Assembly (NCBI GenBank): GCA_030429565.1
Contig: JAUIFE010000026.1
Span: 1 to 64,000, forward strand
Direction of reading: 5' to 3'
DNA from: Holophagae bacterium
GTDB lineage: Bacteria; Acidobacteriota; Holophagae; Acanthopleuribacterales; Acanthopleuribacteraceae
DNA: 64,000 bases
The notes beneath the pieces are model-generated. The model had not been told where the DNA came from. It ran no database searches and worked only from the letters and a program-made list of their open reading frames with translations. Both the position numbers and the translations under genes were made by a program. Shown here in pieces: positions 8,458-16,799 of this stretch. Each line of letters starts with the position of its first letter. Position 1 is the first letter of the stretch.

Positions 8458-10773
8458 TTAGAATTTCTTTGAGAAGGCTAAACCGAAGTGACGGTCGGCG
8501 TCGCGTGGGATTTGGTAGCGGAAGCCGTCGCCGCTGTAGGTCACCGCGAATTCGTCGTCGAGCAGGTTTTTGCCGATCAACGTGATGCGGAATGAATCGT
8601 CGGGCGAAGCGTAGGTGACGAACAAGTGGACCAGGGTGTAATCCGGCAGCAGGGATTCCGGCGCCAGCACACCGGCGTTGTTGGGCAGGGTTGAATACTG
8701 CTCGTCGGTGTAAATGTAGGATCCGTTGAAGATCACTTTGTAGTTGGGTTTCTTGACCGTGTAATTGGCCGAAATGCTGTATTTCAAATCCGGTGCAAAG
8801 GGAATGTCCAATCCTGACCGCGCGCTACATTCGGCGCCTGGCGGACAGTTGAATTCATCAATTTCGGCATTGACCAGCGCCAGCCCGCCGAAGAACTTCA
8901 GTTTCTCGTTGGGTTGGTAAACAAAATCAATTTCGCCGCCGGAGGTCGACACATCACCGGCGTTGGTCAAACGGGTGATGATCGAACCCTGCAAGTTCAC
9001 AAAGTTGTTGGCTTGGAAGCCGCTGAAGGTGGTGTCAAAGACGGCCGCGTTAATCAGGAACTTGGCGCCGGTGAACTTATAACCAATTTCGAAAGCGTCC
9101 GACTCTTCCGCTTCCAGTGGCGCGGTGTCGTTGGGCGCCATGTTGTAGAAAGTGTTAAATGCCGGGCCTTTGTAGCCCTGCGCCCAGCTGCCGTACAGGC
9201 GACTGGTTTCGGTCAGATCCACTTGAAACCCGAGTTTGGCCGAGACGTTGGTTTCGTCGGTTTCGCCGTCGAAATTGGTGTTTTGGGCGGCGGAACGCAC
9301 GCCGACACCCAGGCGCCCGTAAGGATCGTTGTTGACGCGATTGTGGTTAAACGAAACCGTGTCTTTGGTGTAGCGCAACCCGTAGAGAATGCGGAACTTC
9401 TTATTCACCTTAAACTTGCCGTCGCCGAACAGGGCCAGGTTATCGAATTCCGAGTTCATGTAGCCGGTGGCATCGACGATGTCGTTTGAGCCGCACGTCA
9501 AGCCGGGATTGGCGTCGAGGATGGCCTGGTTTTGGCCCGCATTGTTCTGGCAACTGGCGAAACGCGTGAAGTTGCGTTCGGAGCGCATGTTCCACAAGAA
9601 CAGGCCGAGCTGGAACACGTTGCGTTTTTCTTGCGGTGAGGCCAGCCGGAATTCCTGTGACGTTTGCCGCCATTCCTGAATGCCGATGTCGTGCAGTTGG
9701 AACGGCACGCCGAAGACCGGTTCGGTGGCGTCACCGCCGATTGAGGTGAAGTCGCCCTCGCGATCTTCGCGGTTGCCCCACACCCGATGGGCGGTGATCG
9801 AGGTGAGTTCATAGTCCTTGAAGGTGCCGTCGATTTGGATGGAGAACGCGGTTGTTTCGTCGAGGGTACGTGTCTCGAAATCGTGATCGACGCGGCGTTG
9901 GTTCAAATCAATGTCGGCCACCCCGTTGCTGACGCCGCTGCTGTCGGGAATCGCTTCGGACAGGGGATTGCGGTTGCTGGGCAACCCTTCGAGATCGGCG
10001 CAGCACTCGTCGTCGGCTTGGTAATCTTCCATGATGACCTTGGCTTTCAGGTTTTGGTTAATGTCGTAATCCAATTTGGCGCGAATGGCGGTGCGGTCGT
10101 AACCCTGAATGGTTTCGTTGTCGTAGACGTTGTCGACATAACCTTCAAAATCAGCTTTCATCAGAGCAATGCTGCCGCGCGCCTTGTCGCTCAGCGGACC
10201 CGAGACGCGCACGGTGGTGACCAGTTCGTTGTCCTGAAGCACGCGGGTGCTCAGGACCGTTTCCCTTTTCTCGGTGGGACTGGTGGTCGTGATGTTTAAC
10301 ACACCGGCCGAAGCGTTTTTGCCGAACAAGGTGCCTTGGGGACCCCGCAAAACCTCCAGCCGTTCGAGTTCGTACAGGTCCGAAAAGGCCTGACCGGAGC
10401 GGCCCAAAACCACGCCGTCGACCACGGTCGATACACTGGGTTCGGCGGCGATACTGAACGAGATGGTACCAATGCCGCGAATGGTGAGCGTCGAGTTGCG
10501 GGTTGTATTGCCTTTGCGATAACTCACCGACGGCAAATAGGCTTGGATGCTTTCAATATTGTTGGCGAAGGTCATGGTGAGTTGTTCTTTTTGAAGGACG
10601 GTGACGGCGACCGGCACATCGAGTAATTTTTCAACGCGTTTCTGGGCGGTAACCTCAATACCCAGAAGCTCTTCTAATGTCAGATCCATGAGGTCGTCAG
10701 ACTCTTGAGCCATTAGCGAAGAAAAACCGATCCATACAACTAAAACCACGAAGCGTTTGATGAAACGAGCCAT
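8458..10773 (-). CDS. TonB-dependent outer-membrane receptor
   Basis: A 771-residue outer-membrane active transporter powered by TonB/ExbBD. It has a signal peptide (MARFIKRFVVLVVWIGFSSL), the N-terminal LTLEELLGIEVTAQKR segment common in this group, and a plug domain (about residues 45-150) with LTIRGIG, VDGVVLGRSG and the hallmark EVLRGPQGTLFGKNASAG. The 22-strand barrel ends in the aromatic C-terminal strand (HFGLAFSKKF). The start ATG at 10773 follows AAGGAGG; a longer frame upstream lacks a ribosome site. Sequence does not show the substrate. No siderophore or sugar-uptake genes adjoin it. A deleted duplicate lies at 5722-6302. Confidence 0.93.
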   Translation of the reverse strand: MARFIKRFVVLVVWIGFSSLMAQESDDLMDLTLEELLGIEVTAQKRVEKLLDVPVAVTVLQKEQLTMTFANNIESIQAYLPSVSYRKGNTTRNSTLTIRGIGTISFSIAAEPSVSTVVDGVVLGRSGQAFSDLYELERLEVLRGPQGTLFGKNASAGVLNITTTSPTEKRETVLSTRVLQDNELVTTVRVSGPLSDKARGSIALMKADFEGYVDNVYDNETIQGYDRTAIRAKLDYDINQNLKAKVIMEDYQADDECCADLEGLPSNRNPLSEAIPDSSGVSNGVADIDLNQRRVDHDFETRTLDETTAFSIQIDGTFKDYELTSITAHRVWGNREDREGDFTSIGGDATEPVFGVPFQLHDIGIQEWRQTSQEFRLASPQEKRNVFQLGLFLWNMRSERNFTRFASCQNNAGQNQAILDANPGLTCGSNDIVDATGYMNSEFDNLALFGDGKFKVNKKFRILYGLRYTKDTVSFNHNRVNNDPYGRLGVGVRSAAQNTNFDGETDETNVSAKLGFQVDLTETSRLYGSWAQGYKGPAFNTFYNMAPNDTAPLEAEESDAFEIGYKFTGAKFLINAAVFDTTFSGFQANNFVNLQGSIITRLTNAGDVSTSGGEIDFVYQPNEKLKFFGGLALVNAEIDEFNCPPGAECSARSGLDIPFAPDLKYSISANYTVKKPNYKVIFNGSYIYTDEQYSTLPNNAGVLAPESLLPDYTLVHLFVTYASPDDSFRITLIGKNLLDDEFAVTYSGDGFRYQIPRDADRHFGLAFSKKF

Positions 10774-11289
10774 GAAGGCCTCCTTCAGGACGGCCAAGGG
10801 TGGCAACAAGGCCGACGGGCCAGGAAAAACCTGGGTTTCGCAACGACATCTGCTTGGTAAATCCGGCTTTACCATCCGTCGTTAGAATCGTTTTTTTGGA
10901 CTGGGGTATGATGTGTGTCCCTAACATATCACAAACGATCAAAAGGTGTAAGTATTAGTTATCTATTAACTGTTTAAGATGGTGGTTTGATGTTGTTTTG
11001 ATGTTTCTTTTCGTGTGAATTTGATTGAGAAAGAATGAATAAGTGCGATTTTGTGAGTGGGAAAATTAAAACTTTCGAGAAGAGTTGTTTTATCTTGTGC
11101 GTGGTTTTTGTCGCTATATTTTGGTTCTTGGATTCTGTTCTGTTTGTTGTACAAATTGATTGCACCATGCCAGGGCATTGGGCACCGGCTAGGCGGTCAT
11201 CTTCGCCACGAGACCATCGCCCAAGAGGCGGTGAGGTTTTCCATGGCCGTTTCCTGTGCCCCTGGCCGCAAAATCATCGAGATGCCGGA
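10774..11289. other. Receptor promoter region and AT-rich spacer
   Basis: Positions 10774-10965 match the upstream part of the receptor pseudogene, so this duplicated block should contain the receptor promoter. The stretch 10966-11160 is AT-rich with no supported gene. From about 11160 GC content rises and decayed coding sequence of the following pseudogene may begin, but I cannot align it. Confidence 0.45.
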
Positions 11290-12043
11290 GGTAGCGCAAA
11301 CCACTAGGCATACACGACGCCTTCTTTGACAACAAGCCCTATTGCTTGGAACTGAAACGGGCTCATGCTTGCTTAACCATCAACGGTGAGCGCGAAAGTC
11401 TGGGCGGTAATTTTGACAGCGGCATCACGGTTTCGAATGGGGGGCTCAATGCGTCGCTGACGGACATGGTCCGTTATCTCGCTTCTCTGATCGGTGACGC
11501 CGAGAACTCCGCTTATGAGCGCATCTTAAAACCTGAACTGAGCGATTCGGGTGGATGAAATCGTGCAAATTTTGACGTTTCCTGCGTCACGGTTTGACGC
11601 AGGAAACGTCAAGCGTTGGTGCGAAACGTGTTGGAAAAAGCGGAGGCGTACTGGCAAGTACGGCGAGCATTTTTACGAGACGTTGCAGCCCAACAGGTTG
11701 CACGATTTCGCCACCAAGAATCGCTCAGTTCAGGTAAAAGGGGTCAGCCTGGAAGAGATGTGGCGCCCACGCCACCTTGCACGGGAAAAAGAAGGCCGTT
11801 CGAAACAGGTGGGTCTGACCTTTTTTGTGGTGAGCAAGGGCGAGCACAGCTTGATGGTCACACCGGCTCACAATTTAGCGACACCTCGATGATGTACCTG
11901 ATCCCCAAACCAAAACGGGCTGCTTGGCGGCGTTTAACACGGCTCACTACCTGCCCGAAGACGCGCGCTACCAAGCTCATCCGGAGAAAACCTATGACCA
12001 GGTGCGCCATTTCCCGTCGTTTCGCGTGGCGCCCCACCCCTAA
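11290..12043 (+). pseudogene. Beta-lactamase-family serine hydrolase pseudogene, split by a MITE
   Basis: Fragments in different frames assemble into the C-terminal half of a CubicO/class-C-type serine hydrolase: RKPLGIHDAFFD then SNGGLNASLTDMVRYLASLI before 11530; SLEEMWRP and VGLTFFVV after 11735; DGHTGSQFS in a second frame; and FNTAHYLPEDARYQAHPEKT in a third, ending with TAA at 12041. A 205-bp MITE interrupts it between codons for ERILK and SLEEMW. The N-terminal half with the catalytic SxxK is missing or unrecognisable. At least two frameshifts lie after the MITE, so the gene is dead. Confidence 0.8.
11531..11735 (+). mobile_element. MITE-like element, copy 2 (type copy, 205 bp)
   Basis: Perfect 18-bp terminal inverted repeats ACCTGAACTGAGCGATTC, with similarity between the arms continuing inward for about 15 bp. 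The flanking direct repeat is AAA. Inside are a long dyad around TTTCCTGCGTCA and TGACGCAGGAAA and a short hairpin CGTACTGGCAAGTACG. There is no open frame of useful size. It sits inside a serine-hydrolase pseudogene whose coding sequence resumes on the other side, which gives direct evidence of insertion. Confidence 0.9.
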
Positions 12044-12052
12044 GCAGCGTCG

Positions 12053-12511
12053 TTACTGTAGGCGCTGTGCCACGCTGTCCAGCAAAGCGGCGCTATCCAT
12101 GCCGGCGCGCGCCAAACCCTTCTCTTTGGGGGTGAGCGGGAGATGGTGTTCCAGTGCTTGCACCATTTGGCTGGCACTCAGGAAGGCGGCTTGGCGACGC
12201 AGTTGGGCGACCAGCGTTTGTTGGTTGTCGGCTGTGGTTGGTTGGTCGTTCCCGGTTTGGGTCTCGCCCTTGTCGGTCGGTAATGAAGGACCTGACAGGC
12301 GACGATTTTCTTGCTGGGCGCAAATGAAGGGACCGGCAGCGCGGGTTGTGCGGCGGCATGGGTAAGGGTTTAACACGACAGGTGTGGCCGTGGCGAAAAC
12401 GGGTTGGGGGGCGAGCCGCTGCACGAACCGCCCCATGGAGAAATGGCGTCGAAGCGTTTGTTTCGAAGGCGGTCCGCTAAAGATGTTTTGAAAGAAGTGG
12501 ATAAAGGGCAT
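12053..12511 (-). CDS. Hypothetical protein
   Basis: A 152-residue protein not recognised. The start is supported by AGGAG 8 nt before ATG at 12511. The N-terminal half is proline- and arginine-rich and probably disordered. The C-terminal 50 residues (TLVAQLRRQAAFLSASQMVQ and following) form one or two amphipathic helices. It converges with the serine-hydrolase pseudogene, leaving 9 bp between them. No signal peptide or membrane segment. It could be lineage-specific or decaying. Confidence 0.45.
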   Translation of the reverse strand: MPFIHFFQNIFSGPPSKQTLRRHFSMGRFVQRLAPQPVFATATPVVLNPYPCRRTTRAAGPFICAQQENRRLSGPSLPTDKGETQTGNDQPTTADNQQTLVAQLRRQAAFLSASQMVQALEHHLPLTPKEKGLARAGMDSAALLDSVAQRLQ

Positions 12512-13377
12512 GTTGGCTCCTGGAACGGTCGTGATTGGGATGTTTTGGATGGGTAAAACCTGTTGCGATGATCATTGGTGCCTTGGGGAAAACGGGGTTC
12601 GGTTCCGTCCTGAAGTTGCTGTTAAATTTATGGGTTGATTGTGTAGGAAAAGTGGAGGATTGGGATGTTTGTGTATGTATCCTATTAGTGTGATTTTGAT
12701 CGTATGTTGCTTTCTGTTTGTAAGTTTCTTACCTAAAGTGTGCGATTCGGGTGGATGCAATCGCACAAGATATTGGTGCGAAACGTGTTGGGAAAAGCGG
12801 AGGCGTACTGGTAAGTACGCCGAGCATTTTCACAGTTCGTTGTAGCCCAATAGATTGTGCGAGGGCGCCGCCAAGAATCGCTCAATTTAGGTCTTAATCT
12901 TTTTGTAAGGCTTGTGGATTAGTCGGTGTTTTTCTTAATTGTTGCGAATAATGTGTTTGTGTTGGCTGTGTTGGCGTAGGCGGTATTTTAGGTTTTAGAT
13001 TGTTGTTTTTTGAGAGTTGTTTGTGGTTATCTGTTGTTTGGGGTGTTTCGTTCGTGCCTTTTCGATGGTGTGTTATGTTGTTTTTGTTGCTGGGGATGTT
13101 AATGTTTGGTGCATTTTGGGCGATGCGCAGGGGCGGGTGTGAAGCCAGGCCATGGTGGTGCAGACAAGCGAGTTGATCGGTTGGTTTAATGCCGATGGCT
13201 TTTTTTGCCGGCAGGCTGCGCCTGCGCACCATCACCTGCACGTGCGAAGCCTGCTCTCGTTGTTCGGTTCGGTCCGTGGGACGTCCTTCGCCTTAGGCGC
13301 AGGTTCAAACGGATGGTCGGGTTTGGCCGGTCTCGTGCTAGTGCGGCTTTGGCGGTATCGTCCGTGTCAGCGCCGTG
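12512..13377. other. Intergenic region holding one MITE copy
   Basis: Apart from the MITE at 12731-12892, this stretch is AT-rich (12540-12730 and 12893-13110) and then GC-rich up to the cyclotransferase-like gene. I see no frame with a ribosome site and no dyad matching the other repeat families. Confidence 0.4.
12731..12892 (+). mobile_element. MITE-like element, copy 3 (162 bp)
   Basis: The left end ACCTAAAGTGTGCGATTC and the complement of the right end ACCTAAATTGAGCGATTC are 18-bp imperfect inverted repeats. The flanking direct repeat is CTT (12728-12730 and 12893-12895). It has the conserved GTGCGAAACGTGTTGG segment and a GTACTGGTAAGTAC hairpin but lacks the central TTTCCTGCGTCA dyad, so it is an internally shortened relative of copy 2. 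Confidence 0.88.
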
Positions 13378-13785
13378 TTAACGGTTGATTTCCTCGGCAT
13401 AGGCCGGCGGGAAACCCAGGTGCAGCACCAGTTCGGAAAGTCGGTCGGCGTAGGCGCGGTTGGCGCCGCTAAGGTCGGTCTGGCGCGGCAGGTTGTAACA
13501 CAGTGCCTCGAGCGTTTCGCCGCTGTCGATTCGATGAACGACAACGGGTTCGGCTTGGTAATCACGCACGCTGGGTTCGGCGTAAAGTGCCGTGGCGGCG
13601 GTGGGCGAAAGGGTCATGACCATGCCATAAGCGACGGCGCCCTGACAGGGGACCAGCGTGGCACGCCGGCCGATGTGAATACGGAAGTCGCGCAATATGG
13701 CGGGTCCGACGACCCGTGGTTGCAGGTCTTTGGCGGTCAGGAGAGCGACGTCCATAAAAAGCCCGTAGAAAAAAATCGTTTGCAT
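13378..13785 (-). CDS. Gamma-glutamylcyclotransferase-like (AIG2 family) protein, copy 2
   Basis: A 135-residue paralog of the protein at 5080-5523, with the same opening (MQTIFFYGLFMD), central RIHIGRRATLVPC and LYAEPSVRDYQAEPVVVHR segments, and end (HLGFPPAYAEEI). It stops soon after AEEINR and so lacks the copy 1 tail. The ATG at 13785 was chosen because it matches the start of copy 1 and follows GAGGCGG at a similar distance. A MITE lies 66 bp upstream. Function as for copy 1: fold recognised, activity unproven. Confidence 0.65.
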   Translation of the reverse strand: MQTIFFYGLFMDVALLTAKDLQPRVVGPAILRDFRIHIGRRATLVPCQGAVAYGMVMTLSPTAATALYAEPSVRDYQAEPVVVHRIDSGETLEALCYNLPRQTDLSGANRAYADRLSELVLHLGFPPAYAEEINR

Positions 13786-13851
13786 GGGATGCCGCCTCAT
13801 TGCAGAAATCGGTAGGGTCGATGTGCAACGATAACCGGAAAAGGTTCAAAA

Positions 13852-14028
13852 ACCTAAACTGAGCGATTCGGGTGGATGAAATCGTGCAAAATGTTGAAGC
13901 GAAACATGTTGAAAAAAGCCACCGGGGTCGCGCACGACGCGTACTGGCAAGTACGGTGAGCATTTTTGCGACATGTTGCAGCCCAACAGGTTGTGCGATT
14001 TCGCCGCCAAGAATCGCTTCGTTTAGGT
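13852..14028 (+). mobile_element. MITE-like element, copy 4 (177 bp)
   Basis: Terminal inverted repeats ACCTAAACTGAGCGATTC and, from the right end, ACCTAAACGAAGCGATTC, with flanking AAA on both sides. It contains the conserved hairpin CGTACTGGCAAGTACG but lacks the long central dyad. It is 66 bp upstream of the cyclotransferase-like gene copy 2, which reads away from it. Confidence 0.88.
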
Positions 14029-14171
14029 AAAAGCACCTGTTGTGTGGCGCGCTGCGAATAGGGCAATCAATCGGTGATTGGGGGATCGGGTTGCTATCTG
14101 GTTGTGCCTCTCGCCGGCGCCCGCCCAAAGGGCGCCGGAACCCGCCGCAGGCACCGGCCAAAAACAACGGC

Positions 14172-14440
14172 GGTACCCGATGGCGCGGATCAAAAATGAC
14201 GGTGGTACCCGATGGCGCGGATCAAAAATGACGGTGGTACCCGCCGCAGGCGCGTTTCAAAACGACGGTGGTACCCGCCGCAGGCGCGTTTCAAAACGAC
14301 GGTGGTACCCGATGGCGCGGATCAAAAATGACGGTGGTACCCGATGGCGCGGATCAAAAATGACGGTGGTACCCGATGGCGCGGATCAAAAATGACGGTG
14401 GTACCCGATGGCGCGGATCAAAAATGACGGTGGTACCCGC
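14172..14440 (+). repeat. 32-bp tandem repeat array
   Basis: About 8.5 units of exactly 32 bp, each starting GGTACCCGATGGCGCGGATC or the variant GGTACCCGCCGCAGGCGCG, followed by AAAAATGACGGT or similar. Unit starts fall at 14172, 14204, 14236, 14268, 14300, 14332, 14364, 14396 and 14428. Units abut with no unique spacers, so this is not CRISPR. Thirty-two is not a multiple of three and no frame is favoured. The array runs straight into the CCGCAGGC end of the 190-bp repeat. Confidence 0.92.
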
Positions 14441-14636
14441 CGCAGGCATTGACCCGGCACGCCCCAAAGCGGGCGTGCACACCGCCATGCCTGGCCCACC
14501 ATTTAAATAAACGTGAGCCAACGGCGAACCACGCCCAGCAGCCCCAAAGGGGCGACACATAACAGCCCAGGGTTTCAACCCTGGGTCTCTGGGGTTCCCG
14601 AAAAGCCGGCGCCAAAGGTGCCGCACAAAATCTGAA
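14440..14636 (-). repeat. 190-bp intergenic repeat, copy 2 (inverted)
   Basis: This is the reverse-strand copy of the element at 8075-8271, with the same three GC-rich dyads. Its CGCCTGCGG end adjoins the 32-bp tandem array, as the same end of copies 3 and 4 adjoins the 35-bp arrays. Confidence 0.88.
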
Positions 14637-14726
14637 TCGACCGTCAATGCTCCCAGCCGCGCCCCCATCACCACTTTGCCCTAATCCGCCATTTGCATGT
14701 CACCCTCGTTCCCAAAACAGGCTTGA

Positions 14727-15254
14727 TCAACGCCCTTCGGCACCTTCTGCCTGATGCGCGAGCAGGACCTTCAATTCCGCAACCGCCTCATCGCTCACCG
14801 GTCCCAACCAACGCTTAAAAATTCGACCATCTTTGCCAACGGCAAATGTCGCAATAACGTCCTCGTCCTTTAACTGGAGCGTTGCCATGTACGCTGGAAT
14901 ATCCACATATTGTGTAACGATACGCGCACGTTTTTCGGGGTCTTTAATACCCGAACGCATGCCGCGATAAATCATGAATCGCACGACGCGACTCACCGGT
15001 TTAATGGTTGGCAATTCGACGTAATCAAAATCGGGATGGCTTTCCTGAATCGGTCCCAGCGCGCTAATCCAACGGTCGACTTGAGGCTGCTGCTCTTGTT
15101 TGAAGGCCACGAAGATAAGGGTGACGTTCGCGGTTGAATCACCAAGAGCTAGGGTTTCACCATTTAGATTTTTACCTTCGAAGTGTGGGAAGTGCGTTGG
15201 CGAAGCCTCGGTAACGGCTTCGCTGACGAGCATTACCATGAGGAACCATGTCAT
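14727..15254 (-). CDS. Small redoxin-like (ATP10-like) protein, copy 2
   Basis: A 175-residue paralog of the protein at 7217-7744, equal in length and with nearly identical central parts (TIKPVSRVVRFMIYRGMRSG, RARIVTQYVDIPAYM, FKRWLGPVSDEAV). It has an N-terminal hydrophobic segment and a thioredoxin-like fold without CxxC. ATG at 15254 follows AAGGA at 7 nt spacing. Strong conservation between copies, with most changes conservative, suggests both are under selection. No partner gene is adjacent, so the role is unknown. Confidence 0.7.
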   Translation of the reverse strand: MTWFLMVMLVSEAVTEASPTHFPHFEGKNLNGETLALGDSTANVTLIFVAFKQEQQPQVDRWISALGPIQESHPDFDYVELPTIKPVSRVVRFMIYRGMRSGIKDPEKRARIVTQYVDIPAYMATLQLKDEDVIATFAVGKDGRIFKRWLGPVSDEAVAELKVLLAHQAEGAEGR

Positions 15255-15334
15255 TGGGTCATCCTTCTGGGACCGTCATGCGGTGCGGCCAAGTTGATGT
15301 TGCGTTATGGGGTGAACAGCCACCGTTTTGATTT

Positions 15335-15626
15335 TATTCGATTGAGGTTTTGAATTGGATGAGGCGGGTGCTTGGGGCGGTGTGTTTTTTGGGAGAGGGT
15401 CCAGATGAGGCACGTCGCGGGATGGTTTCGGTTGTTTGAGATTTTGTGCGGCACCTTTGGCGCCGGCGGTTCGGGAACCCCAGAGACCCAGGGTTGAAAC
15501 CCTGGGCTGCTATGTGTCGCCCCTTTGGGGCGGCTGGGCGTGGTTCGCCGTTGGCTCACGTTTAAATAAAGGGTGGGCCCGGCATGGCGGTGTGCACGCC
15601 CGCTTTGGGGCGTGCCGGGTCGTCGC
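15335..15626 (+). repeat. Direct repeat, left arm, including 190-bp repeat copy 3
   Basis: A block of about 290 bp recurs at 16064-16354 with almost no difference (for example GCGTGGTTCG against GCGAGGTTCG). The 190-bp intergenic repeat copy 3 fills 15436-15626. The extra 100 bp at the left contains GATGAGGCGGGTGCTTGGGG. The near identity indicates a recent duplication. Confidence 0.9.
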
Positions 15627-16063
15627 CTTCGGCGGGAACCGTGGTGTATGGCTGGGGACGCCTTCGGCGGGAACCGTGATGTGTGGATGGGGAGGCCTTC
15701 GGCGGGAACCGTGATGTGTGGATGGGGAGGCCTTCGGCGGGAACCGTGATGTGTGGATGGGGACGCCTTCGGCGGGAACCGTGATGTATGGGTGGGGACG
15801 CCTTCGGCGGGAACCGTGATGTGTGGATGGGGAGGCCTTCGGCGGGAACCGTGATGTGTGGATGGGGAGGCCTTCGGCGGGAACCGTGATGTGTGGATGG
15901 GGAGGCCTTCGGCGGGAACCGTGATGTATGGGTGGGGACGCCTTCGGCGGGAACCGTGATGTATGGCTGGGGACGCCTGCGGCGGGAGCCGTGGTGTATG
16001 GGTGGGGACGCCTTCGGCGGGAACCGTGATGTGTGGATGGGGAGGCCTTCGGCGGGAACCGTG
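15626..16063 (+). repeat. 35-bp tandem repeat array (about 12.5 units)
   Basis: Units begin CCTTCGGCGGGAACCGTGAT and continue GTGTGGATGGGGAGG. Starts are spaced exactly 35 bp apart from 15626 (15661, 15696, 15731 and so on to 16046). A few variants change single bases (CCTGCGG, TATGGCTG). There are no spacers. It abuts the CGTCGCCTTCGG end of a 190-bp repeat. Any long open frames through it are by-products of the repeat. Confidence 0.93.
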
Positions 16064-16354
16064 TATTCGATTGAGGTTTTGAATTGGATGAGGCGGGTGC
16101 TTGGGGCGGTGTGTTTTTTGGGAGAGGGTCCAGATGAGGCACGTCGCGGGATGGTTTCGGTTGTTTGAGATTTTGTGCGGCACCTTTGGCGCCGGCGGTT
16201 CGGGAACCCCAGAGACCCAGGGTTGAAACCCTGGGCTGCTATGTGTCGCCCCTTTGGGGCGGCTGGGCGAGGTTCGCCGTTGGCTCACGTTTAAATAAAG
16301 GGTGGGCCCGGCATGGCGGTGTGCACGCCCGCTTTGGGGCGTGCCGGGTCGTCG
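16064..16354 (+). repeat. Direct repeat, right arm, including 190-bp repeat copy 4
   Basis: The second copy of the block at 15335-15626. The 190-bp intergenic repeat occupies 16165-16354. The two arms bracket the 35-bp array, and a second, shorter 35-bp array follows this arm, so the unit block plus array was probably duplicated as a whole. Confidence 0.9.
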
Positions 16355-16510
16355 CCTTCGGCGGGAACCGTGATGTGTGGATGGGGAGGCCTTCGGCGGG
16401 AACCGTGGTGTATGGGTGGGGAGGCCTGCGGCGGGAGCCGTGGTGTGTGGATGGGGAAACCTGCGGCGGGCGTGCCCGTGTGTGGATGGGGAAACCTGCG
16501 GCGGGCGCAT
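16355..16510 (+). repeat. 35-bp tandem repeat array, short (about 4.5 units)
   Basis: Same 35-bp unit as the longer array, at 16355, 16390, 16425 and onward, with more divergence at the right-hand end (CCTGCGGCGGGCGTGCCCG). It ends close to the second hairpin element. Confidence 0.88.
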
Positions 16511-16573
16511 TGTTGGCACGTTGATTGGGCTCAACGGTGCAATCGACCCGTGCGCCGGGCACGGCGCGGAAAA

Positions 16574-16684
16574 GGGAAACGCACCAAAAACCGCCGGGGG
16601 AGAGGTTTTTGGTGCGTTTCAGGGAAGGTACGATCAATTGGTAGAAGCAGAAAAAATCGCCGACCGGAGCGAGCGTTGTGGGGG
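16574..16684 (+). repeat. Hairpin element, copy 2
   Basis: A near-identical repeat of 7819-7929. The 17-bp stem starts GAAACGCACCAAAAACC at 16576 and closes at 16620, and the downstream flank GGTACGATCAATTGGTAGAA is conserved. A further fragment of the flank (GGAAGGTACGATCAA) occurs near 16704. It lies about 115 bp beyond the aceA stop codon. Confidence 0.85.
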
Positions 16685-16799
16685 GTCGCCCCAGGTCGGC
16701 AAGGAAGGTACGATCAAGGATCTAACAGAGCACAATTTGAAGGGCGTGGACGGCGGACGCACTTCTCGCGGCGTGCCACCGTCCGCCCAGTCTGGTTGA

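Noticed and set aside
14172..16510. Tandem arrays considered as CRISPR
   Set aside because: Units of 32 and 35 bp abut with no unique spacers, and no cas genes are present.
15305..16534. Long minus-strand frame (about 409 codons) rich in Pro, His and Arg across the tandem arrays
   Set aside because: It is a by-product of the 35-bp repeat, whose period is not a multiple of three, so all frames give similar low-complexity protein. There is no ribosome site, and it spans several dispersed repeats.
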